This document shows positions 9,150-18,994 of a DNA stretch of 64,000 nt, one piece after another (position 1 is the stretch's first letter; each line of letters opens with the position of its first letter). Source of the DNA: an uncultured eubacterium 1-6 (GTDB lineage Bacteria > Bacillota > Clostridia > Lachnospirales > Lachnospiraceae); assembly GCA_903789595.1 (NCBI GenBank), contig CAIFEZ010000011.1, positions 44,313 to 108,312 of the forward strand, read 5' to 3'. Made by a program: the position numbers and the translations under genes. The notes under the pieces were generated by a model. That model was not told where the DNA came from. It saw only the letters and a program-made list of their open reading frames with translations, and did no database searches.

Positions 9150-10036
9150 TACTTGTCACCTCCGCACATTCCGCAGCCGCCGTGATGGGTATCGCCCTCC
9201 TGAGCCTTCAGGATTGCACGGCCTTCCTCCGTCTGATACATTCTGTTTCTCTGCATAGCCTGATCAAAATCGATCAGATGACCGTCAAACTCCGGCCCGT
9301 CTACACATGCGAATTTGACCTCTCCGCCGACCATAACACGGCAGGCTCCGCACATGCCGGTTCCGTCGACCATGATCGGGTTCATGCTGACAACGGTGTG
9401 AATGCCGTATTCCTTCGTCAGCTTGCAAACGAACTTCATCATGATCATCGGTCCGATTGCGACGCACCAGTCGTAGTGTTTGCCTTCCTTTTCAATCAGA
9501 TCCTGCAGGCACACGGTAACCATTCCCTTGCGCTGATAGGATCCGTCATCTGTGGTGATGTAGAGGTTGCATACGGATTTGAATTCATCCTCGAGAATGA
9601 CAAGATCTTTGTTCTTTGCGCCTATGATGACATCCGCGGTCACGCCGTGCTCATGGAGCCATTTCACCTGCGGATATACCGGAGCGGTGCCGACACCGCC
9701 GGCGATGAAGACAATGTGTCTCTTTTTGAGCTCATCAATCGGGGTGTCGATCAGATCGGACGGACGTCCGAGCGGTCCGACGAAATCCTCGAAGGAGTCG
9801 CCTGTCGTAAGCTCAGCCATTCTCCGGGTAGAATTTCCTATTGGCTGGAATACGATAGTAATGGTTCCGTTTTCCCGATCGTAATCACAGATTGTCAGAG
9901 GAATACGCTCTCCCACCTCGTCAACCTTGGCAATGATGAACTGCCCGGGCTGACAATGTTTTGCTACCATTGGCGCTTCCACTACCATGCGGTAGATATT
10001 TGCGGCCAGGTTGTCTGCAGACAAAATCTTATACAT
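9149..10036 (-). CDS. NfnA-like FAD/[2Fe-2S] NAD-binding subunit
   Basis: A 295-residue ferredoxin-NADP reductase-like subunit related to dihydroorotate dehydrogenase electron-transfer (PyrK) proteins. It has the FAD-binding block RIPLTICDYDRENGTI, an NAD-binding segment HIVFIAGGVGTAPVYPQVKWL, and a C-terminal [2Fe-2S] motif DGTGMCGACRVMVGG...FACVDGP. It ends with an unusual Cys-rich tail, HHGGCGMCGG. Coupled to the NfnB-like gene, it probably forms the NADH-binding half of an NfnAB transhydrogenase that links NADH, NADPH and ferredoxin pools. Whether the tail binds another cluster cannot be told from sequence. Confidence 0.85.
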   Translation of the reverse strand: MYKILSADNLAANIYRMVVEAPMVAKHCQPGQFIIAKVDEVGERIPLTICDYDRENGTITIVFQPIGNSTRRMAELTTGDSFEDFVGPLGRPSDLIDTPIDELKKRHIVFIAGGVGTAPVYPQVKWLHEHGVTADVIIGAKNKDLVILEDEFKSVCNLYITTDDGSYQRKGMVTVCLQDLIEKEGKHYDWCVAIGPMIMMKFVCKLTKEYGIHTVVSMNPIMVDGTGMCGACRVMVGGEVKFACVDGPEFDGHLIDFDQAMQRNRMYQTEEGRAILKAQEGDTHHGGCGMCGGDK

Positions 10037-10085
10037 ATTGTCCTCCTAAATATAAAAATGTAGTATCTATCCAGCACTCCGGCAT

Positions 10086-10104
10086 CGAGAACCTGCGGTT
10101 CTCG
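10086..10104 (-). promoter_or_regulatory. small stem-loop in the nfnA leader
   Basis: CGAGAACC and GGTTCTCG form an 8-bp perfect stem with a 3-nt loop, 50-68 nt upstream of the nfnA start. The role is unknown. A similar but weaker GAACCTGCAGTTC sequence occurs near 36820. Confidence 0.4.
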
Positions 10105-10387
10105 AGAGGTGAGGAATTCTGAATATTTACAGGATATATTTCGCGCAATTCAAGTATATCATGATTCTCATCCACAATGATATCGTGACCACGCATCTTC
10201 ACGGAAAACAGAGCCTTCCGTAATGATCGGTGAAACATCATCTGAACCGGAATACATCCGAAACGCCGCGGGTATGCATCTTCGGCAGATGTCGATCATA
10301 GTTTACCATAGATTTTATAATTTGTGACGCTTTTTTGCAAGATGTCATGTTCTATCTTTCATGCACATTGCAGTTTGACGTTTCAGG

Positions 10388-10637
10388 TTATCTGTTCACG
10401 TATTGGTATAAAGAGGCAAAGATTTTACAGCCCCTTTGCCTGAGCATTACTGGCTGTTTAAAGTTTTAGCCGTTAATTCTTCATGAAGTGGATTGCGAGG
10501 ACTGTCTGACGAAGGCGCTTGCGCCTGAGGATTTCCGCAGCTTCATAAACCAGGATAAAACTTTACTACAGCCAGTTTGCGAAGGGCAACAGGACTGTAA
10601 AATCCTTGCCGTATAGAGTTAAACGTGAACAGTAACG
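10388..10637 (+). repeat. fold-back dispersed element, copy 1 (inverted relative to copies 2-3)
   Basis: Roughly 250 bp in a 694-bp gap (10037-10730) that holds no credible gene. The ends are inverted repeats (CTGTTCACG...CGTGAACAG), and the two halves are imperfect reverse complements, each carrying a CTGGCTGT core and an AAAGTTTTA/TAAAACTTT block. The middle has a hairpin AAGGCGC-TTGC-GCCTGAGG. It is flanked by the 8-bp direct repeat GTTTCAGG at 10380-10387 and 10638-10645, which looks like a target-site duplication. There is no coding capacity, so if mobile it must be non-autonomous. Confidence 0.75.
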
Positions 10638-10730
10638 GTTTCAGGGCTGCTGTCTGACGATACGGCAGAGCTGGTCCTGCAGTCCTCTGTAAACAGGATA
10701 TATCCTGCAGTTCGCACATGCAGATCCGGC

Positions 10731-12185
10731 TCAGTTTGAACTCTCGGAATCGGATTTGCCGCTCTCCTTTTCCGAACTCTCTGCACCGTTCTGTTCTCCG
10801 CTCTCTGTGTTTGAAGAAGAGCTCGAAGAAGAGCTGTCCGGTGTCGGAGCGGCGGTCGGCGTAGCGGCAGCGGTCGGTGTCGGCGTGGAAACGGTTTCGG
10901 AGTTATAGGTGCTGACCGGATTGTAGGTGTTGCTTGCTTCCTGCGTCAGTGTAGCGGTCGGTGTCGGCGTAGCGGTCGGCGTGACGACAGAATAGACATA
11001 GGTCGCCGACGCCACCTTTCCGAGCTTTCCGTCTCTGCTGCAGAGCACCGCATAGAAAATATGCTCGCCCTGGCGCATGCTCACGGGCTTGGTGTACTTG
11101 TTGCTGCTCTTTGTCGGCGTCTGATCAAACGCGTAATAGCAGGTGTAGCCGTCCGGAACCGTAACCGTGATGTGGGTGATATCGGTATCAGACGTATCAC
11201 CGGAGGAAGAGGAAACCGATTCCGAGCTGCTGCTTCCGGATCCGGCGGTTTTTCCCTTTATGTGTGTGTAGGTGCCGGATTCCGGTGTGATCTTCGGAGC
11301 GGCGGGGGTATCGAGCTCGATACTGAATTCCTGGCTTGCCACCTCACTGGTGAGCCCCTTGTCCGTGACAACGATTGCTTTCACAGTCGTGGTTCCCTCC
11401 TTCAGGCTGAAGGAGCCGGTATACTTTGAGGATGAGCTGTCCGGCGTGGAATCATCCGTCGTGTAGTAGATGGTTCCGTCAGCGGAAGAGGTAATCGTCA
11501 CGCTCTGGATGGAATTGTAGGTGCCGCTGTCAGGGCTGATAGACGGCGCCGCCGGCAAATAATCCTTGTACTTTGCCAGTACGTCCTTGTTCTTGCAGTT
11601 TTTCAGCAGGGTTCGTATCGCGTCCGAATTCTTATCTTCGGTATACAATTTTATCAGCAGATCGTAAGCTTTGGTATGATTGCCGTTTCCGGCGATCAGC
11701 TTCTCCAGAACCGTCTCGGCGTCGCTGTTTCTGTCCAGTGCGGCATAGATCTCCGCCTCGAGATAAAGCCCTTCCTCATTATTCGCTTCTATTTTCAGGG
11801 CATCTGTGATGTAGGACAGAGCGTCCTGGTAGTCACCGATCTCATAGGCGTTCTGCGCCTTCTCATATTGATATGAAAAGGAGCTGCTCTGTCTTCTGAG
11901 ATGAAGCGATACCGCCGTGATGATGATGGCTGCTGCCGCCGCGGCGATCAGAACGACCAGCAGGATGATCTTCCGTCGGATCTGCTGCTTCCGTTTCTGG
12001 ATCGCCTGCTCTCTTGCCTGCTCCTCGCGGCGTCTCTGCGCCTCGTCCTCTTTTCTTTTTTTGTCTTCCTGAATCTTGCTTTCAATCGTGACATAATCGG
12101 GCACGAGCTGTACCTCGTGTCCGCATACAGGGCAGATCAGTTCATCATCCGGAAATTGTGCACCACAGTTTGTGCAAGTCCTCAT
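10731..12185 (-). CDS. zinc-ribbon, single-TM, TPR protein with chitobiase-type repeats
   Basis: Specific function unknown. The 484-residue protein starts with a zinc ribbon (C4-x2-C7, C18-x2-C21), then a charged coiled-coil-like stretch (about 25-70), one membrane segment (about 72-93, IILLVVLIAAAAAAIIITAV) and TPR-like helices (about 105-200, YEKAQNAYEIGDYQDALSYI). Two chitobiase/beta-hexosaminidase C-terminal-like repeats follow (SPDSGTYNSIQSVTITSSADGTIYYTTD and a PESGTYTHIKGK copy). A Thr/Pro/Ser-rich tail (PTPTATPTPTA) ends it. The layout predicts a cytoplasmic zinc ribbon and an extracellular repeat region. It lies 3 bp downstream of ftsK. Similar zinc-ribbon membrane proteins are frequent in Clostridia, but none has a well-defined role that I can name. 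Confidence 0.75.
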   Translation of the reverse strand: MRTCTNCGAQFPDDELICPVCGHEVQLVPDYVTIESKIQEDKKRKEDEAQRRREEQAREQAIQKRKQQIRRKIILLVVLIAAAAAAIIITAVSLHLRRQSSSFSYQYEKAQNAYEIGDYQDALSYITDALKIEANNEEGLYLEAEIYAALDRNSDAETVLEKLIAGNGNHTKAYDLLIKLYTEDKNSDAIRTLLKNCKNKDVLAKYKDYLPAAPSISPDSGTYNSIQSVTITSSADGTIYYTTDDSTPDSSSSKYTGSFSLKEGTTTVKAIVVTDKGLTSEVASQEFSIELDTPAAPKITPESGTYTHIKGKTAGSGSSSSESVSSSSGDTSDTDITHITVTVPDGYTCYYAFDQTPTKSSNKYTKPVSMRQGEHIFYAVLCSRDGKLGKVASATYVYSVVTPTATPTPTATLTQEASNTYNPVSTYNSETVSTPTPTAAATPTAAPTPDSSSSSSSSNTESGEQNGAESSEKESGKSDSESSN

Positions 12186-12188
12186 TGA

Positions 12189-15100
12189 TCAATTCTCCTC
12201 CAGGTAATTCTCAAACTGTTCCATCGACATCAAGACTTTGCGTGGTTTTGTTCCCTCTTCTTCTCCGACGACGCCGGCGTCACAGAGCTGATCCATGATT
12301 CTGGCGGCCCGGTTGAATCCGATCCGAAATGCCCGCTGAAGCATCCCGATCGAAGCTTTATCCTTCTCTATGATCAGCTTTCCGGCATCCGTGAAATAGG
12401 AATCCGTGTCCATCGCGTCTCCGCCGGGGCTGACCGATCCGGCGGCGTTTTTGTTGATTGCCTCCTGAATCTGCATCATGTTTTCCTGCGTAAAGTGCAG
12501 GACTTTATGGTTTTCCTTCAGAAAATGCACGACATTCGCGATCTCTTCATCCGTGAGGAAGGCTCCCTGAATGCGGGCGGGCTTCTGATATCCCTGCGGG
12601 TAGAAAAGCATGTCGCCCTTTCCGAGAAGCTTTTCCGCTCCGTTCATATCGATGATTGTGCGGGAATCCACGCCTGAGGTTACAGACAGTGCGATTCTCG
12701 AAGGCATATTGGCCTTGATCAGTCCGGTGATGACATTTACCGAAGGCCGCTGCGTCGCGATGATCAGATGAATGCCGCAGGCCCGGGCAAGCTGAGCGAG
12801 CCGGCAGATCGCGTCCTCCACCTCGTTCTGCGCTACCATCATCAGGTCCGCAAGCTCATCGACGACGATCACGATTCGGAACATCTTCTTCGGCTTTCTG
12901 CCGTTTTCGTCCGGCGGCATTGCCTCAACCTTCTCATTGTAGCCTCTCAGATCACGGACACCCATTTCCGCGAACTTCTGGTAGCGGTCCGTCATCTCCG
13001 AGACGGCCCAGTTCAGAGCTCCCGCCGCCTTCTTCGGGTCTGTGACGACCGGAATCAGCAGGTGCGGGATTCCGTTGTAGACGGACAGCTCAACCACCTT
13101 CGGGTCGATCATGATGAACTTCACCTCGTCCGGCCGGGACTTGTAGAGTATGCTCATGATGAAGGTGTTGATGCAGACCGACTTGCCGGAGCCGGTGGCG
13201 CCGGCGATCAGCAGATGCGGCATCTTCGCGATGTCGGCGATGACCGGCTGGCCTGCGATGTCCTTTCCGACGCAGATCGCAAGCTTGGACCTTGCGTTCC
13301 GGAAGGCGTCGGACTCCAGCAGTTCCCGCATGCTGACAGTTGTATTTGTCTTGTTCGGTACTTCGATTCCGATGGCTGCCTTGCCCGGAATCGGAGCCTC
13401 AATCCGCACGTCTGTGGCGGCCAGATTCAGCTTGATATCGTCCTGAAGACTCAGAATCTTGCTGACCTTGACGCCCATCTGCGGGGTCAGCTCATACTGT
13501 GTGACGGTCGGACCGCAGCTGATGTGGTTGATAGTGACCTCGACGCCGAAATTGTGGAGCGTCTGCTGCAGCTTTGCCGCAGTCGCCTTGAGATGCTCGT
13601 TCGAATCACCCTTCTGGTTCGGCTTCGGGGGATTGAGCAGATCAATCGGCGGAAAAACATACTCCTCCGCGATCTCTTCCTCCTGCTCGGGGACCTGGAT
13701 CTCCTCCGCAGCACCGGCGGAGGGCTTTGTCTTCCGGCTGCTCTCCCGTCTTTCGCGGGAAGGCTCAGCATTTTCGGAGGGATGATCCTCTGCCGACTGA
13801 TCTGCTGACTCTTCTCCGGGCTCCTGCTCTCCTGTCCGGCCGCTTTCATCCTCGGCAGAATGATCCGCCGCGGTCCGATCTGTGCCGTTCTCATCGGCAG
13901 AGGGATCCTCTTCCCGGCGGAATTCCGGTTCTCTGCTGTCCGTATCGGACGGGGATTCGGCATTCTTCATGCCGTTGCTGATGATATCGTCCGGAATTGC
14001 CTCCGGTGTAATCAGGAAATCCCGTTCCGAGCCGTCTCTGTCCTCGAGAATCTCACCGGTCTCCGGATCAAAGGTCCGGTCCGGTTTTTGATCCGACTTA
14101 TTGTCGGAGCTCTTCTCCGGATTTAAATCCATTTTCGAATCCGCCTGAATCTCAGAGATGATCGGCGCCAGAGAGGCGGCATCGATGGATGTCTTTGACA
14201 CGGGTGCCGATGCTCTCGCGGCGGAATGCAGATCACTGTCCGGATGCGGAATTGTCTGCGGTTCAACACGGCGCGCCATACGGGTCGTTTCTTCTGCCGC
14301 CGCCTGCCGTTCCCTTGTCTTCATGCGAAGCGCGGCTTCCCGCTCTTTTTTTGCGATTGCGGCGTCTCTTTTTTCCTGTCGGATCAGACGGCGCTCTTCT
14401 CTTTCCTGCTCACGGATATCGCGGGTGTCATACAGATACTCACTGCGGTCACGGATCAGGGAGAAGAGAGATTTCTGCGTGAGGAGCAGCGCGAAGATCA
14501 CAAGTGCAATGATCACGATGACATAGGCGCCGATCATACCGAAACCTTTTCCGAACAGCAGGACCAGAATTCCGCCGACGATTCCTCCGCCGGTGTGGTA
14601 TCTGGAGCATTCCCGGAAAATCTGCGCAGGTCCTGTGCTCTTCTCATACCCGGTGAGAATCAGCTGGGCAAAAGCGCAGATGAAAATATAAAGCCCCGAT
14701 AAAGCGGCCACTCTTCGGGTGACATCCGAGGAGGCATCATTTGCCATGAGGAAAATCACAAGATACAGAAGCAGAAACGGAAAAACATATGCAGGAATTC
14801 CGAAAAGACCGAAGGTGAGCGATGCCAGAGCAGATCCGACCGGACCCGCCATACCGATACAGGAGAGAAACAGAAGTATGCTGACGCCGAGGGTCACGAG
14901 AATTCCCACGTCACGCCGGATTTCCGCCTCACGCTTCTGCTCCGCGCGCGCGGAACGTCCGGCTGTTCTGTATTGTGATGCGGATCCGGCGGATCTTCTG
15001 CCGGATGAGCCTCCTGCGGCAGAACTTCTGTCCGACGTCTTCCTGCCGGAGGATTTCTTTCCGGATGTGTTTCTTCCGGAGGACCGTCCCGTCGATCCGG

Positions 15101-15203
15101 AAGAAGCGGCCGGCTTCAGGCTCCCCGCAGCTGAAGCCTTTCTGACCCGGCTTTTTGCGGAAGCGCCGCCGGCGTTTCCCTGTCTCCCCTTACTTTGTGC
15201 CAA
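12189..15203 (-). CDS. ftsK: DNA translocase FtsK/SpoIIIE
   Basis: A septal DNA pump that moves chromosome termini across the closing division (or sporulation) septum. The 1004-residue protein has a Ser/Lys/Arg-rich basic N-terminus, about four membrane segments (roughly 95-240), and a long acidic linker rich in Glu/Asp/Ser. The motor domain has Walker A GATGSGKS near residue 669, Walker B-type IVIVVDELADLMM and the IATQRPSVNVITG motif. A C-terminal winged-helix gamma domain follows (ASIGMLQRAFRIGFNRAARIMDQL). The basic leader and linker are longer than in Bacillus SpoIIIE. Whether it serves division, sporulation or both cannot be told here. Confidence 0.93.
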   Translation of the reverse strand: MAQSKGRQGNAGGASAKSRVRKASAAGSLKPAASSGSTGRSSGRNTSGKKSSGRKTSDRSSAAGGSSGRRSAGSASQYRTAGRSARAEQKREAEIRRDVGILVTLGVSILLFLSCIGMAGPVGSALASLTFGLFGIPAYVFPFLLLYLVIFLMANDASSDVTRRVAALSGLYIFICAFAQLILTGYEKSTGPAQIFRECSRYHTGGGIVGGILVLLFGKGFGMIGAYVIVIIALVIFALLLTQKSLFSLIRDRSEYLYDTRDIREQEREERRLIRQEKRDAAIAKKEREAALRMKTRERQAAAEETTRMARRVEPQTIPHPDSDLHSAARASAPVSKTSIDAASLAPIISEIQADSKMDLNPEKSSDNKSDQKPDRTFDPETGEILEDRDGSERDFLITPEAIPDDIISNGMKNAESPSDTDSREPEFRREEDPSADENGTDRTAADHSAEDESGRTGEQEPGEESADQSAEDHPSENAEPSRERRESSRKTKPSAGAAEEIQVPEQEEEIAEEYVFPPIDLLNPPKPNQKGDSNEHLKATAAKLQQTLHNFGVEVTINHISCGPTVTQYELTPQMGVKVSKILSLQDDIKLNLAATDVRIEAPIPGKAAIGIEVPNKTNTTVSMRELLESDAFRNARSKLAICVGKDIAGQPVIADIAKMPHLLIAGATGSGKSVCINTFIMSILYKSRPDEVKFIMIDPKVVELSVYNGIPHLLIPVVTDPKKAAGALNWAVSEMTDRYQKFAEMGVRDLRGYNEKVEAMPPDENGRKPKKMFRIVIVVDELADLMMVAQNEVEDAICRLAQLARACGIHLIIATQRPSVNVITGLIKANMPSRIALSVTSGVDSRTIIDMNGAEKLLGKGDMLFYPQGYQKPARIQGAFLTDEEIANVVHFLKENHKVLHFTQENMMQIQEAINKNAAGSVSPGGDAMDTDSYFTDAGKLIIEKDKASIGMLQRAFRIGFNRAARIMDQLCDAGVVGEEEGTKPRKVLMSMEQFENYLEEN

Positions 15204-15221
15204 TGATAATACTCCTCTTCC

Positions 15222-16091
15222 TCAGTGCAGGTAGGCAATGATAGAAAAAATGCCTGCCGCCATACAATAAACCGCGAAAAAACGATTCAGATTTCTGTTC
15301 AGCAGCTGAATGGTATACCGGAGAACGAAATAACCGACAGCTCCGGCAACAAGAATACCCACGATGCAGGGACCGATGCCAACTGTCTTTCCCACGGAAA
15401 CCGGCGAAGGTCCTTCGAGAATCAGCCCGCCCACAATAGCGGGGATGCTGATCAGCATGGCATAACGGATGGTGTATTTTCTGGAAAAACCGGCGAGACT
15501 GCATCCTGCCATGATCATGCCGAGCCTGGATACGCCGGGAACTGCTGAGATTCCCTGAAATACGCCGATGATGAGCGCGTCGGAATATTTCGTTGCCTTC
15601 GGCTTTTTCTTCCGGTCGTCCGAAAACGACGAAACCATCAGCATCAGTGCGGTGACCATAAATCCCATGGCGGTGATCAGAAGGTTTCCGGCGCCGATCT
15701 CCGCGAATCTCCGGAGAATCAGAGCAATCAGCACAGTCGGAACCATCGAGACGGCCATGTATACCACAAGCCGGCGGTAGGCAGTCTTCAGCATCGGACG
15801 GTATTCCCCGTCCTCCGGATGACCGAAATTCCGCGCGAGAGTGATCAGATTAAAGGCTCCGTCCCGCAGAAGACCGGTCAGGGCGTGCCACAGGCGAAGA
15901 AGATCATCCTTCAGAACCAGGCATACCGCCGCCAGCGTTCCGATATGCATCAGCGACAGAAACTTCAGTGAGAGGTCGGAACCGATCCCCATAAAACTGC
16001 CGGCCAGCACCAGATGCCCGGAGCTGCTGACTGGAAGAAAGGATGCAATACCCTGTATGCATCCCAGAATCATCGCCTGTAGAATAGACAT
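15222..16091 (-). CDS. uppP: undecaprenyl-diphosphatase UppP/BacA
   Basis: An integral membrane phosphatase that recycles undecaprenyl pyrophosphate to the carrier lipid for peptidoglycan synthesis; overproduction of the family gives bacitracin resistance. The 289-residue protein has the two family signatures: QGIASFLPVSSSGHLVL near residue 14 and the inverted-repeat motif FQGISAVPGVSRLGMIMAGCSLAGFSR, with many hydrophobic segments. It lies 18 bp upstream of ftsK. Confidence 0.92.
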   Translation of the reverse strand: MSILQAMILGCIQGIASFLPVSSSGHLVLAGSFMGIGSDLSLKFLSLMHIGTLAAVCLVLKDDLLRLWHALTGLLRDGAFNLITLARNFGHPEDGEYRPMLKTAYRRLVVYMAVSMVPTVLIALILRRFAEIGAGNLLITAMGFMVTALMLMVSSFSDDRKKKPKATKYSDALIIGVFQGISAVPGVSRLGMIMAGCSLAGFSRKYTIRYAMLISIPAIVGGLILEGPSPVSVGKTVGIGPCIVGILVAGAVGYFVLRYTIQLLNRNLNRFFAVYCMAAGIFSIIAYLH

Positions 16092-16121
16092 CGCACACTC
16101 CTTATTTATTCAGAGTTATAA

Positions 16122-16161
16122 GAAACCGGTCCGTAAATACAGGAAGGTCGGGACCGGTTTC
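16122..16161 (-). terminator. terminator after yebC
   Basis: An 11-bp perfect stem (GAAACCGGTCC / GGACCGGTTTC) lies 18 bp past the yebC stop, before uppP. The following minus-strand sequence TTATAA has a weak T-run. Confidence 0.6.
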
Positions 16162-16178
16162 GGATCATATCAGTTCAA

Positions 16179-16922
16179 TTACTCCTCGTCGAGATTTCCG
16201 TCGAGGTTGGTGTACACATTCTGCACATCATCGCTTTCGTCCAGAAGATCCAGAATCCTCTGAAGCATCTTGCGGTCATTCTCATCGGTCAGAGCGGTCT
16301 TCGTCTGCGGAAGCATAACAACATCCGCCTCGGACATCACGATGCCTTCCTTCTCGAGGGCCTCACGGACCTGCGAGAAATCATTCGGAGCCGTGAGAAT
16401 CTCATAGTAATCCTCTTCCTCGTTGAAATCCTCGGCGCCGCAGTCGAGGGCAAGCATCATAAGATCATCTGCAGAGCCCTCATAGTCCTCCTTGCTGACA
16501 ATGATCTGACCCTTTTCATCAAACATGAAGGAAACACATCCGGGGGTTCCGACGTTTCCGTTTCCTTTAGAGAAAGCGCTTCTGACATCGGCTGCCGTGC
16601 GGTTCTTATTATCTGTAAGAGTCTGGACAATCACGGCAACTCCGCCGGGACCGTAGCCTTCATAGGTGATATGCTCATAGTTGTCCGCGTTCGCGGCGCC
16701 TGCCGCCTTCTCAATGCCGCGCTTGATGGTATCGTTCGGCATGTTGTTGGCCTTGGCCTTTGCGATAACATCACGAAGCTTGCTGTTATTGTCCGGGTCG
16801 GGTCCGCCCTCTTTCACGGCAATCACGATCTCACGGCCGATAATGGTAAAAATCTTGCCCTTCGCCGCGTCGTTCTTCTCCTTCTTGTGCTTGATGTTCG
16901 CAAATTTTGAATGTCCTGACAT
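16179..16922 (-). CDS. YebC/PmpR family transcriptional/translational regulator
   Basis: A 247-residue YebC family protein with the canonical start [25 protein letters not shown], the [23 protein letters not shown] block and the acidic C-terminal domain. Members were described as DNA-binding regulators, and some YebC proteins also help ribosomes through proline stretches. I cannot separate these roles from sequence. Its ribosome-binding site GAGGAGTG is strong, and it has its own promoter at 17043-17071. Confidence 0.93.
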   Translation of the reverse strand: MSGHSKFANIKHKKEKNDAAKGKIFTIIGREIVIAVKEGGPDPDNNSKLRDVIAKAKANNMPNDTIKRGIEKAAGAANADNYEHITYEGYGPGGVAVIVQTLTDNKNRTAADVRSAFSKGNGNVGTPGCVSFMFDEKGQIIVSKEDYEGSADDLMMLALDCGAEDFNEEEDYYEILTAPNDFSQVREALEKEGIVMSEADVVMLPQTKTALTDENDRKMLQRILDLLDESDDVQNVYTNLDGNLDEE

Positions 16923-17042
16923 AAAATTTCACTCCTCATTAGGTTGTAAATAGTATATTGATTCAGCGCCGGATAGTGCAAAAGAGCCGAAACACAGTCC
17001 GGCGGTTTTCATAACTCGCGCTAATTTTAACATTACTTTAAA

Positions 17043-17071
17043 AATATATCACTGAATAGATGGATCGTCAA
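17043..17071 (-). promoter_or_regulatory. sigma-A-type promoter of yebC
   Basis: TTGACG (17066-17071), 17-nt spacer, TATATT (17043-17048) on the minus strand, about 120 nt upstream of the yebC start. Fold-back copy 2 begins 27 bp further upstream. Confidence 0.65.
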
Positions 17072-17097
17072 CCGGCAGCAAGGCAGTCATTTTAAAG

Positions 17098-17345
17098 GTT
17101 ACTGTTCACACGAAACTCTATACGGCAAGGATTTTACAGCCCTGCTGCCCTTCGCAAACTGGCTGTAACAAAGTTTTATCCTGATTTATCGAAGCTGCGG
17201 AACTCCTCAGGCGCGAGCGCCTTCGTCAGACAGTCCTCGCTATTCACTCAATGGAGAATTTGCGGATAAAACTTTTAACAGCCAGTAATGCTCAGGCAAA
17301 GAGGCTGTAAAATCTTTGCCGCTTTAGTGGCGCCTGAACAGTAAC
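17098..17345 (-). repeat. fold-back dispersed element, copy 2
   Basis: About 248 bp with ends GTTACTGTTCA / TGAACAGTAAC and the same self-complementary body as copies 1 and 3 (AAGTTTTATCC in the left arm, GGATAAAACTT in the right arm, central CTCAGGCGC-GA-GCGCCTTCG). It fills most of the 425-bp yebC-NNRD gap and ends 2 bp before the TAA of the NNRD gene at 17348. I see no clear 8-bp flanking duplication here (AAGGTTAC versus ACTTTTAC at best). Confidence 0.75.
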
Positions 17346-17347
17346 TT

Positions 17348-18868
17348 TTACAGGAATTCGTGGATGAATTCAAGGATGTTTCCGGCTGTCGCGGATGCCT
17401 CCGAGTATTTCTCGGAAGCTCTCTCCCCGCATTTTCCGTGAATGTAGACCGCGAGGGCGGCCGCGACGCCGGTGTAATCGCCGTGCTGCGCGGTGAGGCC
17501 CGCGATGATGCCGGTAAGGACATCTCCGCTTCCGGCTGTAGAGAGCGCGCTGTTGCCGGAACGGTTCAGGAAGCAGCTGCCGTTCGGAAGTGCCGTGACG
17601 GTTGCGGCATCCTTCAGGACGACGGTGTTCCGGACCTCCTCCGAGGCGTGCTGCGCGATAGTGACGGCGGAGGACTTGATGTCAGACGGCGCAATGCCGG
17701 TCAGACGGCTCATCTCTCCTACATGCGGCGTGAAGACGGCGGGGAAACGGATTTCCTGAAGAAGCTCGCTGTGGGCAGCGATGAGATTCAGCGCGTCAGC
17801 ATCCAGGACGGCGGGGATTCTTCTCTCCTGATTGAGGCGCAGAAATTCCCTCATCAGCGACAGGGACGTATCACCGGTCCCGAGCCCGGGGCCGATCAGC
17901 ACGGTATCCGCCCACTTCATATCGGCCGCGAGCTGCGGAAAGACATCAGCTCCGTCGCGGTACGTGGAGATCAGCGCCTCCGGAAACAGCGAGCAGATCG
18001 GCGTGCGGTTGTTCTCTTCCGTGAAGATCTTCACCATTCCGACACCGGAGAGAAGTGCAGCCTTTGCGGAAAGATATGCTGCTCCGCAGATGTTCCGCGA
18101 TCCGGCGATGACGAGGATCTTCCGGAAGGTTCCCTTGTTGCCGGATTCATCCCGCTTCGGAAGGTAGCTGAGGTCGCTGCGCTCGATCGTATACAGCCGG
18201 CAGGCCTTTGTGATCTCTCTTGTGAGAGGAATCCCGATCTGCTTCACCCTGACCTTTCCGGCATATGCAGCTCCCGGATAGATGTAAAGACCGGCTTTTC
18301 CGGTCGTGAAGGTGACGGTGAGATCTGCGCGGACGGCAGTTCCCATGATCATGCCGGAATCGGTGTTGACGCCGGAAGGCATATCGACGGCGGCAACAGG
18401 AATCTCGGAACGATTGATCCGGTCAATCAGGGCAGCGTAGAATCCTGTGATGTCCCGCCTGAGCCCGATTCCGAAAAGCGCGTCAATAATAAGAGAATAT
18501 TCCTCCGGGTGGAAATCGGCCAGTTCCTGTCCCGGTGTCTGAGCGGCCCGGATAACCGGAATCGGAAAGCCCTCGATGATATGGAGCTGCTGTTTCAGCT
18601 GATCGCTGAATTTCTCCTCCGGTCCGGCGAGAAAAACGGTGCAGCTGATGCCCTGCTCGCAGAAAATTCTTGCCGCGGCAACGCCGTCCCCGCCGTTGTT
18701 CCCGGTTCCGCAGACCACGAGGATACGCTCCGTGTCATATTTTCTCTTCTGTATCTCCGACACTAAGGCGAGAGCCGCCCGTTCCATGAGAACCATGGAG
18801 GGAATTCCCGCTGCCGCCGCGCTTCGGTCCGCGTCCTGATGCTGCTTTGCACTCAAGATCAGTTTCAT
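17348..18868 (-). CDS. bifunctional NAD(P)H-hydrate epimerase / ADP-dependent dehydratase
   Basis: Repairs damaged NAD(P)H hydrates. The 506-residue fusion has an N-terminal YjeF_N epimerase domain (about 1-220: VVCGTGNNGGDGVAAARIF and DALFGIGLRRDI) and a C-terminal ribokinase-like dehydratase domain (about 235-500: ILVIAGSRNICGAAYLSAKAALLSGVGMVKIF, VLIGPGLG, FTPHVGEMSRL, and the catalytic STAGSGDVLTGIIAGL). This is the normal two-domain bacterial form. Its 3' end abuts fold-back copy 2. Confidence 0.95.
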   Translation of the reverse strand: MKLILSAKQHQDADRSAAAAGIPSMVLMERAALALVSEIQKRKYDTERILVVCGTGNNGGDGVAAARIFCEQGISCTVFLAGPEEKFSDQLKQQLHIIEGFPIPVIRAAQTPGQELADFHPEEYSLIIDALFGIGLRRDITGFYAALIDRINRSEIPVAAVDMPSGVNTDSGMIMGTAVRADLTVTFTTGKAGLYIYPGAAYAGKVRVKQIGIPLTREITKACRLYTIERSDLSYLPKRDESGNKGTFRKILVIAGSRNICGAAYLSAKAALLSGVGMVKIFTEENNRTPICSLFPEALISTYRDGADVFPQLAADMKWADTVLIGPGLGTGDTSLSLMREFLRLNQERRIPAVLDADALNLIAAHSELLQEIRFPAVFTPHVGEMSRLTGIAPSDIKSSAVTIAQHASEEVRNTVVLKDAATVTALPNGSCFLNRSGNSALSTAGSGDVLTGIIAGLTAQHGDYTGVAAALAVYIHGKCGERASEKYSEASATAGNILEFIHEFL

Positions 18869-18994
18869 TCTGTATCCTCCCTCTTTCCGTTGAAGATCAG
18901 CGCCGTTTTCTTCTCTGATTCATAAGAACCGATTTTATTTCTGTTCCAAAAAGAGCCCCTGATCTGTTCGAGGGGCTCTTGTACGCACACAGTT

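Noticed and set aside
10029..10241. Minus frame of 70 codons overlapping the nfnA start
   Set aside because: It overlaps the nfnA start in another frame, passes through a leader hairpin and has no recognisable domain.
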